A stretch of DNA of 7,231 nucleotides. Source: an uncultured Bacteroidales bacterium. GTDB taxonomy: Bacteria; Bacteroidota; Bacteroidia; Bacteroidales; P3. The notes under the pieces were generated by a model. It saw nothing but the letters and a program-made list of their open reading frames with translations, did no database searches and was not told where the DNA came from. Numbering within the stretch: the stretch's first letter is position 1; the number at the start of each line of letters is the position of its first letter. Positions 1 through 5,688 of the stretch are shown here, piece after piece. A program made the translations under genes and the position numbers. Location: contig CAMWTX010000076.1 of assembly GCA_947177315.1 (NCBI GenBank), positions 1-7,231 of the forward strand, written 5' to 3'.

Positions 1-338
1 GACTGGCGGATCCACCATACGGCATACGAAATGAACTTGAAGCCGCGGGTCTCGTCAAAACGTTTGGCGGCCTTGATCAAGCCTAAGTTACCTTCGTTGA
101 TGAGGTCGGGCAGGCTCAAGCCCTGATTCTGGTATTGTTTGGCTACCGACACCACAAAACGCAGGTTGGATTTTACCAGTTTGTCCAAGGCGGCGGTGTT
201 TCCCATACGGATCAGCCCCGCCAGGCGAACCTCTTCTTCTGCCGATATAAGTTCTTCCTTGCCTATATCCTGCAGGTATTTGTCCAAAGAGGCGGTTTCG
301 CGGTTGGTAATGGATTTTGAAATCTTGAGTTGTCTCAT
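1..338 (-). CDS. rpoD: RNA polymerase primary sigma factor RpoD (sigma-70), N-terminal part, truncated by window edge
   Basis: This is the housekeeping sigma factor that directs core RNA polymerase to promoters. Only the first 112 codons are present, reading leftwards from ATG at 338-336; the gene runs off the window. The protein begins MRQLKISKSIT, the typical start of the short (about 290-residue) Bacteroidetes RpoD, which lacks the long acidic region 1.1 of proteobacterial RpoD. Region 1.2 covers roughly residues 10-45. Region 2.1 follows with NLRFVVSVAKQYQ (58-70). The core-binding region 2.2 is at 71-95 (LSLPDLINEGNLGLIKAA), and the melting region 2.3 begins with RGFKFISYAVWWIRQ (98-112). 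The start lies 24 bp after the mltG stop with no terminator between, so it is probably the third gene of a metG-mltG-rpoD run. An additional promoter inside mltG is possible, but I could not identify one. The family call is very secure. Confidence 0.96.
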   Translation of the reverse strand, partial: MRQLKISKSITNRETASLDKYLQDIGKEELISAEEEVRLAGLIRMGNTAALDKLVKSNLRFVVSVAKQYQNQGLSLPDLINEGNLGLIKAAKRFDETRGFKFISYAVWWIRQ

Positions 339-362
339 TTCTCTGGTTTTATGGCGTAAGTA

Positions 363-1442
363 CTACTTGATTCCCCTTAAATTAAGCTCCCGTTGGTAAG
401 CACGGGCGTTTTCCAAATGCTTGGCGTAACTTTCCGCAAAGGCATGGGTACCCGAAAAGTCGGCTTTGGCGCAAAAGTACAAATATTTGGTGGGTTTATT
501 TTGCAAAACGGCATCGAGGCTCGAAACCGAAGGCGTGCAGATGGGGCCGGGAGGCAGGCCGCACTGCCGGTAAGTGTTGTAGGGCGATTCCGTTCTCAGA
601 TGTTCCTTGAGGATACGCCTCAGCCCGAAATCCCCTACGGCGAACTTTACCGTGGGGTCGGCCTGGAGCGGCATGCGCTTACGGCAACGGTTCAGATACA
701 CCGAAGCGATGTCGGGGCGTTCTTCTTTGTTGAGCGTTTCTTCTTCCACAATGGATGCCAAAGTGGATACCTGCACGCGGTTGAGCCCCATGGCGCGCGC
801 CTGCCCGCGGCGGAACGCGTTCCAGAAACGGTTCTGTTCATAGAACATCCTTGTAAAGAATGCTTGGGCATCCATGTTCCAGAAACAATAGTAGGTGTCG
901 GGAATAAAGCAACACATCACCGTTTGGGGGTTGAGCGGCAGGGTGTCGGAAACATCGTCCGGGTTTTCGTATTCCGTGGCTGGGAACCAAAATCCGCTCA
1001 GGTATTCTTCGTTGCGCAGAAGCTGCACGATAGATGCCGAATCGGCCTCGATCTGTTTGGAAACGACGCTTGCCAGCGATTCCGGCGTGCGCACCTTGCG
1101 CAAGGTCAGGCGCACCTGGTCCTGCATTCCAAGCCGCAGCTTGTTGACCACCGACATGGCCGTGGAGCCGCGTTGAAGCACGTAACGCCCCGGCTTTACA
1201 TAGGCAGGGTATTTTTTCAGGCGCGAGATGATTTCGAACTTGAACATGCTCACACCGCCGCTTGCCCGCAGGCTGTCCTGCACCTGGGCATAGGAAGCCC
1301 CCGTGGGGATAAAGAGCTCGGTGCGTTGCTTCACTGCCGAACCCAATCCTACCGAAGCGACGACCACCATGACGGCAAAGATGCAGACCGCCACCGCATA
1401 GAGCGAGTATTTGAGCTTTTTGCTGAATTTCTTCCTTTTCAT
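363..1442 (-). CDS. mltG: Endolytic murein transglycosylase MltG (YceG family)
   Basis: MltG cleaves nascent glycan strands at the inner membrane and is thought to set glycan chain length by terminating synthesis. The 359-residue protein has a basic N-terminus (KRKKFSKKLK), one membrane segment at about residues 12-36 and a periplasmic remainder, as expected for the family. A LysM-like segment spans roughly 42-105. The catalytic domain carries TLASIVEEET at 227-236. By alignment from memory with E. coli MltG, the catalytic glutamate is E233. Other family blocks are ERPDIASVYLNR (241-252), LQADPTVKFA (259-268), SPYNTYR (286-292) and GLPPGPICTPS (295-305). A roughly 20-residue stretch around 152-172 (FWFPATEYENPDDV...) before the IPDTY motif looks longer than in relatives I can recall. 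The periplasmic part has seven cysteines. The start ATG lies 3 bp after the metG stop and in the same frame, suggesting coupled translation. Confidence 0.95.
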   Translation of the reverse strand: MKRKKFSKKLKYSLYAVAVCIFAVMVVVASVGLGSAVKQRTELFIPTGASYAQVQDSLRASGGVSMFKFEIISRLKKYPAYVKPGRYVLQRGSTAMSVVNKLRLGMQDQVRLTLRKVRTPESLASVVSKQIEADSASIVQLLRNEEYLSGFWFPATEYENPDDVSDTLPLNPQTVMCCFIPDTYYCFWNMDAQAFFTRMFYEQNRFWNAFRRGQARAMGLNRVQVSTLASIVEEETLNKEERPDIASVYLNRCRKRMPLQADPTVKFAVGDFGLRRILKEHLRTESPYNTYRQCGLPPGPICTPSVSSLDAVLQNKPTKYLYFCAKADFSGTHAFAESYAKHLENARAYQRELNLRGIK

Positions 1443-1445
1443 GGC

Positions 1446-3515
1446 CTATCGTATCTGCATGCCCGGTTCGGCATCGGCGGCGGGCTCCACAAAGCACAGC
1501 TTTCCGTCGGGATTCTCGCTCATGAGAATCATGCCGTGCGATTCGATGCCCTTGAGGTTCTTGGGTTCGAGGTTCGCCAGCAGGCATACTTTCTTGCCCA
1601 CCACCGCTTCCGGTTCGTAGTATTCGGCAATGCCGCTCACCACGGTGCGCGTGTCGAGCCCCGTCTGGAGCGTGAGCTTAAGCAGTTTCTTGGTCTTGGC
1701 CACCTTTTCGGCCGCCACGATCTGCGCCACACGCAGGTCTATCTTACCGAAATCGTCAAAACTTACGGGGCTTTTCTGCGCCTCGTACTCGATGGCGGCG
1801 TTCTTGGCGTTGGCTTCTTTGGTGGCCTGCAGTTTGTCTATCTGTTGCTGGATGGCCTCGTCCTCTATCTTTTCGAACAGGAACTCGGCGGGGTTGAGCG
1901 TATGGCTGTCGGGCAGCAGCGAGCTTTCGCAAGCCTTGTCCCAAGGCAGTTCCTCCATGTTGAGGATACGGCGGAGCCGCGTGGCGGTAAAGGGCAGGAA
2001 CGGCTGGCAGAGCACGCACAGATGCGCGGCAATCTGCAAGGAAACGTTCAGCACCGTCTTGACCCTTTCCGGGTCAGTCTTGAACACTTTCCAAGGTTCG
2101 TTGTCGGTAAGGTACTTGTTGCCCAGGCGCGCCAGGTTCATCAGCTCGTTCAGGGCTTCGCGGAAACGGTATTGCTCGATGCTGACGGCAATGCGTTCAG
2201 GATAGGAGCACATTTCTTCCAACACCGCCTTGTCGGCCTCGGTATAGCCTGTAACGGCAGGCACCTTGCCTTCGAAATACTTGTGGGTCAAGACCACGGT
2301 GCGGTTCACGAAATTGCCGAAGATAGCCAGCAGTTCGTTGTTGTTGCGCGCCTGAAAGTCTTTCCATGTAAAATCGTTGTCTTTCGATTCGGGTGCGTTG
2401 GCGGTGAGCACGTAGCGCAGAACGTCCTGTTTTCCGGGAAAATCCTCCAGATATTCGTGCAGCCACACCGCCCAGTTGCGCGAGGTGGAAATCTTGTCGC
2501 CCTCCAGGTTCAGGAATTCGTTGGCCGGCACGTTGTCGGGCAGGATATAGCTGCCTTCGGCCTTGAGCATGCAGGGAAAGATGATGCAGTGAAAAACGAT
2601 GTTATCCTTGCCGATAAAGTGCACCAGCTTGGTGTTTTCGTCTTTCCAGTATTTTTCCCAACCTTCGGGCAAGAGTTCCTTGGTGGCCGAGATATAGCCG
2701 ATAGGCGCGTCGAACCAAACGTAGAGAACCTTGCCTTCGGTATCGGGCAGCGGAAGCGGCACACCCCAGTCCAAATCGCGGGTAACGGCGCGGGGTTGCA
2801 GGCCTCCGTCAATCCACGACTTGCACTGCCCGTAAACGTTGGTGCGCCAGTCGTTCTTGTGGCCGTCCAGAATCCATTCGCGCAGGAAACCTTCGTAACG
2901 GTCGAGCGGCAGATACCAGTGCTTGGTTTCTTTCTTGACAGGCGCGTTGCCGCTGATGGCGCTCTTGGGATTGATCAACTCGTCGGGGCTGAGCGAGGAA
3001 CCGCATTTTTCGCATTGGTCGCCGTAGGCCCCTTCGCTGTTGCATTTGGGGCAGGTTCCGGTAATGTAGCGGTCGGCAAGGAACTGCTTATTCTCTTCAT
3101 CATAATACTGCCAGGAGGTCTTTTCCACAAAACAGCCGTTATCGTAGAGCTTCTTGAAGAAATCGGAAGCCGTGGCGGTATGTATGGGCGCGGAAGTGCG
3201 CGAATAGATGTCGAAAGAGATGCCGAATTTTTCGAAGGAATCCTTGATGATGCCGTGAAAATGATCCACAATGGCCTGCGGCCTGGTGTTCTGCTTGCGC
3301 GCCTTGATGGTGATGGGCACACCGTGTTCGTCGCTGCCGCCGATAAAGATTACGTCGCGGCCCTTGCTGCGGAGGTAGCGCACATAGATGTCGGCAGGCA
3401 CATACACACCGGCCAGATGGCCGATATGCACCGGGCCGTTGGCGTACGGGAGCGCCGAGGTAACGGTATAGCGCTCGGGCTTGCGATTATCAACGTTCGT
3501 ATGTTGAGAATTCAT
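1446..3515 (-). CDS. metG: Methionyl-tRNA synthetase with C-terminal tRNA-binding domain
   Basis: This cytoplasmic enzyme attaches methionine to initiator and elongator tRNA-Met. The 689-residue protein has the full class I layout. The Rossmann core carries HIGH at 30-33 (GPVHIGHLAG) and GGSDEHG at 59-65. A connective-peptide zinc knuckle follows with CPKC (155-158) and CEKC (168-171). The signature loop is KISTS at 341-345, the variant usual in Bacteroidetes in place of KMSKS. An alpha-helical anticodon-binding domain occupies about 385-545. A Trbp111-like tRNA-binding/dimerisation domain occupies about 583-689 (IDLRVAQIV, RTVVSGIAEYY, LANLEPKNLKGIES). A GTG at 3518-3516 sits directly before the ATG at 3515-3513. 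I chose the ATG; the GTG would add one residue. It is the first gene of the leftward run with mltG and rpoD, and its promoter must lie in the 80-bp divergent region. Length and domain content are normal. Confidence 0.97.
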   Translation of the reverse strand: MNSQHTNVDNRKPERYTVTSALPYANGPVHIGHLAGVYVPADIYVRYLRSKGRDVIFIGGSDEHGVPITIKARKQNTRPQAIVDHFHGIIKDSFEKFGISFDIYSRTSAPIHTATASDFFKKLYDNGCFVEKTSWQYYDEENKQFLADRYITGTCPKCNSEGAYGDQCEKCGSSLSPDELINPKSAISGNAPVKKETKHWYLPLDRYEGFLREWILDGHKNDWRTNVYGQCKSWIDGGLQPRAVTRDLDWGVPLPLPDTEGKVLYVWFDAPIGYISATKELLPEGWEKYWKDENTKLVHFIGKDNIVFHCIIFPCMLKAEGSYILPDNVPANEFLNLEGDKISTSRNWAVWLHEYLEDFPGKQDVLRYVLTANAPESKDNDFTWKDFQARNNNELLAIFGNFVNRTVVLTHKYFEGKVPAVTGYTEADKAVLEEMCSYPERIAVSIEQYRFREALNELMNLARLGNKYLTDNEPWKVFKTDPERVKTVLNVSLQIAAHLCVLCQPFLPFTATRLRRILNMEELPWDKACESSLLPDSHTLNPAEFLFEKIEDEAIQQQIDKLQATKEANAKNAAIEYEAQKSPVSFDDFGKIDLRVAQIVAAEKVAKTKKLLKLTLQTGLDTRTVVSGIAEYYEPEAVVGKKVCLLANLEPKNLKGIESHGMILMSENPDGKLCFVEPAADAEPGMQIR

Positions 3516-3549
3516 CACGGGTTGTTTTTTAAAGCGTTTCTTTTCAAGA

Positions 3550-3557
3550 TAATTTTG
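3550..3557 (+). promoter_or_regulatory. Candidate Bacteroidetes-type -7 element for the serine hydrolase gene
   Basis: TAATTTTG fits the Bacteroidetes primary-sigma -7 consensus TAnnTTTG exactly and would give a 5' leader of roughly 30 nt before ATG 3596. The nearest upstream TTG (3522-3524) is 25 nt away, longer than the usual 19-21 nt spacing. The -33 element is therefore poor and the call is tentative. Confidence 0.4.
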
Positions 3558-3566
3558 CCAATTGGC
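3557..3566. repeat. Perfect 10-bp palindrome GCCAATTGGC
   Basis: All ten bases are self-complementary. The palindrome begins on the last base of the candidate -7 element and overlaps by two bases the next palindrome at 3565-3577. The position would suit an operator near the transcription start of the rightward gene. A palindrome this short can also arise by chance. Confidence 0.5.
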
Positions 3567-3577
3567 GTATTATACGC
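3565..3577. repeat. 13-bp inverted repeat GCGTAT-T-ATACGC
   Basis: Two perfect 6-bp arms flank a single central T. On the minus strand it contains TATAAT, so a protein bound here could block a metG promoter. With the adjoining palindrome it forms an almost continuous 21-bp symmetric block (3557-3577) between the divergent genes. No function is shown. Confidence 0.5.
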
Positions 3578-3595
3578 GCCGCGAAGATAACAAAT

Positions 3596-4891
3596 ATGAA
3601 ACATTTTTCCGCATCCGTTCTGCTGCTTTTGCTCGGCATAACGCTCTTTACGCCTTTTCCTTGGAATAAGGTTCAGAGCGGTCAGCAAGAAGAATACGTT
3701 ACCGTTCAAAGCGAAGAAGAGATTTTGCAGGCCTTATACGAAAAAGCCCTCGATTCGGCCAAGTATGTCCGTATAGACCAGCTCCTTACCCAAGCTTACC
3801 GGCGTGGCGGCTTCAGCGGCCAGGTGCTTTTGGCGGAAAAAGGCAAGGTGTTGTACAACAAATGTTTCGGATTTTCCAATATCCGCGCCTGCCGGGATTC
3901 CATCTGTCCGGAAAGTTCTTTCCAGTTGGCGTCGCTTTCCAAACCCTTTACCGCCACGGCGGTGATGCTGCTCTACCAGCAAGGCAAAATCGACATCAAC
4001 GCTCCCGTCAAAGAATACCTGCCCGATTTTCCTTTCGACGACATTACCGTTACCCATCTCCTCCAGCACCGTTCAGGGCTTAAGAACTACATCTACATTG
4101 CCGACAAATACTGGCCCAACAAAAAACAATACCTCAAGAACACCGATATATCGCCGCTTTTGGCGCGTTACGGCAGAACGCTCGATTTCAAGCCGGGAAC
4201 CCGCTTCAAATACTGCAACACCAACTACGCCTATCTGGCGCTTCTGGTAGAAAAGATAACGGGGCAGAGCTTTTCGCAGTTCTTTGCCGAAAATATCGCC
4301 GAACCGCTCGGCATGGAAAACACTTTCCTGTTCGATTCCAAAAATCCGCAGATGCCCGACAAAAAGGTGGTGAACGGCTATTCGTACTCGCGCCGCACGG
4401 GTTTTTACAGGCGTTATCCCGATTATCTGGACGGCGTGCTGGGCGACAAGGGGCTTTTCTCCACCGTGCAGGATATTTTCCGTTTTGACCAGGCCCTGTA
4501 CCGTTCCGATTTTCTGGCGGACAGCATCATCGAGTTGATGTTCACCCCTGCCGAAGAACTCACGCCCAAGCACGACAACGATTACGGCCTGGGATTCCGC
4601 ATCCGCCAGGACACCGCCGGGCACCGCACGGTATTCCACAACGGCTGGTGGAAAGGCTTCCGCACTTACTTCATTCACGATTACCAATGCCAACGCACGG
4701 TTATATGGCTCAACAACCGCAGCGATGTAACCATCAACCCGTATATTTCCAAGATTTTCGAGATAGTGGATTCCTCGCAGCTCCATTTTCCGGCACCCGA
4801 ACCCATGATTGCCAAAGACGAACGTTTCATGTCCGATTCGGTAACCCGGCAGATAGCGGATGAAACCTACGGCTCGCAAGAACAAGAATAA
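3596..4891 (+). CDS. Exported serine hydrolase of the beta-lactamase / penicillin-binding-protein-like family (class C fold)
   Basis: The 431-residue protein has the three active-site motifs of the beta-lactamase (PF00144) serine hydrolases. SxxK is at 113-116 (S113-L-S-K116, the nucleophile and base). YxN is at 206-208 (Y-C-N). HxG is at 348-350 (H-N-G), replacing the KTG triad, as is common in esterase- and amidase-like members. An early GGFSGQVLLAEKGKVLY (71-87) and LLQHRSGLKNY (155-165) are also typical. A hydrophobic N-terminus (about residues 5-20) acts as a signal peptide or anchor. No lipobox cysteine is visible, so it is probably periplasmic. The substrate cannot be read from sequence: D-Ala-D-Ala or D-amino-acid peptides, esters, or peptidoglycan fragments are all possible. 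I would not call it an antibiotic resistance gene. ATG 3596 is preceded by an A-rich stretch. It is likely co-transcribed with the membrane protein gene 4 bp downstream. Confidence 0.9.
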   Translation: MKHFSASVLLLLLGITLFTPFPWNKVQSGQQEEYVTVQSEEEILQALYEKALDSAKYVRIDQLLTQAYRRGGFSGQVLLAEKGKVLYNKCFGFSNIRACRDSICPESSFQLASLSKPFTATAVMLLYQQGKIDINAPVKEYLPDFPFDDITVTHLLQHRSGLKNYIYIADKYWPNKKQYLKNTDISPLLARYGRTLDFKPGTRFKYCNTNYAYLALLVEKITGQSFSQFFAENIAEPLGMENTFLFDSKNPQMPDKKVVNGYSYSRRTGFYRRYPDYLDGVLGDKGLFSTVQDIFRFDQALYRSDFLADSIIELMFTPAEELTPKHDNDYGLGFRIRQDTAGHRTVFHNGWWKGFRTYFIHDYQCQRTVIWLNNRSDVTINPYISKIFEIVDSSQLHFPAPEPMIAKDERFMSDSVTRQIADETYGSQEQE

Positions 4892-4895
4892 GGCT

Positions 4896-5606
4896 ATGTC
4901 TAAAGGAAGAACCACCATCGGCATCTTGCTCATCTTCATCGGCGTGGCAGTCGCGGTGCTGCTGTTCCTTTGGTTGATGGGCTTCCGTCCGTCGGAAATC
5001 GGACTGGAATCCTGGTTTCCTAAAGAAGAAACCACCGAAATAATGGTTCGGGAACGCCCGAATGTGGTAGTGCCCGTGCCTACCGGAAGCTCGGAACTGG
5101 AAGAATTTTACGCCAAGCATCCGCTTATCGAGACCCGCAGAAAAAAAGATGAAAAACTCGATACCTCGCTTTGGCAGAACGACTATTTCACAAGCCCGGA
5201 AGGGGTTTCCTGGCAACGCGACAGCAATTCCGAAAAGGTGCTTTCCGACACCAAGAAAGGCGAACACGAATACGCCACTTCCAACCCGCAGCCGCTTCCG
5301 GACGAAAAGCCGCAGCCCCAACAGTCGCTTCGCGTGGAGTTTTGGGAATCGCCCGTCAATTACAGAGGGTATAAATTGGAAAACAAACAGTTGATTATCT
5401 TCGGCATCTCTCCCGATGATCCCTTGCGGTTCGAACACCATCCGGACGGCATCTGGATGCACCATGACGGAAAAGTATATCTGTTGAAGCCGGGAGCGGG
5501 CTATATGCCTTTTGTGGAAAGGGGCCTGCAAGCCTCCGCGCAGGATTCCATCCAGGCCGTACAGGCGGGTCTGGCCGCTGAAAAGAACGTTTTCGGTAAG
5601 CCATGA
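4896..5606 (+). CDS. Single-pass membrane protein of unknown function
   Basis: I do not recognise this 236-residue protein. A short basic N-terminus (MSKGR) is followed by one strongly hydrophobic segment at about residues 7-30, so it is probably anchored in the inner membrane with about 205 residues outside. Residues 40-130 are polar and look loosely structured. A proline/glutamine-rich linker lies at about 130-143 (NPQPLPDEKPQPQQ). A compact C-terminal part at about 146-206 follows, with alternating hydrophobic residues suggesting beta strands (VEFWESPVNYRGYKL, QLIIFGI, GKVYLLKPG). I chose ATG 4896, 4 bp after the serine hydrolase stop with AAGG upstream. An in-frame ATG at 4860 would add 12 residues (MKPTARKNKNKA) and overlap the upstream gene by 32 bp. 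The spacing suggests an operon with the serine hydrolase and perhaps a shared role at the envelope, which is inference only. Confidence 0.85.
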   Translation: MSKGRTTIGILLIFIGVAVAVLLFLWLMGFRPSEIGLESWFPKEETTEIMVRERPNVVVPVPTGSSELEEFYAKHPLIETRRKKDEKLDTSLWQNDYFTSPEGVSWQRDSNSEKVLSDTKKGEHEYATSNPQPLPDEKPQPQQSLRVEFWESPVNYRGYKLENKQLIIFGISPDDPLRFEHHPDGIWMHHDGKVYLLKPGAGYMPFVERGLQASAQDSIQAVQAGLAAEKNVFGKP

Positions 5607-5656
5607 GCAAAGACCAAGTGAACTTGATCTCTGACATGGCGAGAAAAGGTGCATGA
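5603..5656 (+). other. 17-codon micro-ORF overlapping the stop of the membrane protein gene (possible leader peptide)
   Basis: An ATG at 5603 overlaps the upstream TGA (ATGA) and opens a 17-residue frame, MSKDQVNLISDMARKGA. The overlap is the classic geometry for translational coupling. There is no homology evidence, and a frame this short is expected by chance. It could be a leader peptide, a gene remnant or nothing. Confidence 0.2.
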
Positions 5657-5688
5657 AAATGAACGTTAAAGGTTTATAAATACCCTCC
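5607..5688 (+). promoter_or_regulatory. 82-bp gap upstream of dapF; no clear promoter or terminator
   Basis: This is the only sizeable gap within the rightward genes, so it may separate two transcription units (serine hydrolase plus membrane protein, and dapF-GNAT-gltX). I looked for a hairpin with a T-run and for a TTG/TAnnTTTG pair and found neither. It holds the two nested micro-ORFs. The A/T-rich TTTATAAATA just before dapF may help ribosome loading. Confidence 0.35.
5653..5679 (+). other. 8-codon micro-ORF overlapping the previous micro-ORF
   Basis: A second ATGA overlap at 5653-5656 opens MKMNVKGL, ending at TAA 5677-5679, nine bases before the dapF start codon. It contains two lysines in eight codons, which is relevant because dapF is a lysine-pathway gene. 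I see no attenuator stem-loop with a T-run in this 82-bp gap, so a regulatory role is unproven. Confidence 0.15.

Larger units (their letters stand above)
3516..3595. promoter_or_regulatory. Divergent intergenic regulatory region between metG and the serine hydrolase gene
   Basis: This 80-bp gap between two outward-facing genes must hold the start signals for both, unless one promoter lies inside a gene. The plus strand has an exact Bacteroidetes -7 match. On the minus strand (towards metG) I see TATCTTCG (3589-3582, one mismatch to TAnnTTTG) and TATAAT (3574-3569), the latter with TTTG 16 nt upstream, but no fully convincing -33/-7 pair. Two perfect palindromes sit in the middle. Sequence just before both start codons is A/T-rich rather than Shine-Dalgarno-like, as usual in this phylum. 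Confidence 0.7.

Noticed and set aside
389..406. Small inverted repeat CCCGT...ACGGG near the 3' end of mltG, considered as a terminator or attenuator before rpoD
   Set aside because: It has only a 5-bp stem with an 8-nt loop inside coding sequence, and no T-run follows on the transcribed strand.
3516..3518. GTG start for metG
   Set aside because: An ATG follows immediately, and the extra residue falls outside any conserved region, so ATG is preferred.
393..3590. A 1065-codon open frame on the plus strand covering all of mltG and metG
   Set aside because: It is antisense to two certain genes and in codon-on-codon register with both. Stops would appear only where the sense genes use TTA, CTA or TCA, which they avoid. 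The translated protein has no recognisable domains, so it is a codon-bias shadow.
3596..4891. Serine hydrolase as an antibiotic-resistance beta-lactamase
   Set aside because: The third motif is HNG rather than KTG, and the protein has the layout of the broad PF00144 esterase/peptidase group. Nothing indicates mobility or resistance context.
4860..4895. Upstream ATG extension of the membrane protein gene (12 extra residues)
   Set aside because: It would overlap the serine hydrolase by 32 bp, has a poorer upstream sequence, and adds only a lysine-rich tail. ATG 4896, 4 bp past the stop, is more likely, though the longer form is not excluded.
4073..5035. A 320-codon minus-strand frame across the serine hydrolase and membrane protein genes, and similar antisense frames elsewhere
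   Set aside because: They overlap clear genes on the other strand, lack family motifs and have low-complexity composition typical of antisense frames in GC-rich DNA.
5680..5688. CCCTCC directly before dapF, considered as a ribosome-binding element
   Set aside because: It resembles the anti-Shine-Dalgarno sequence itself rather than its complement, so it cannot pair with 16S rRNA. It is probably chance.
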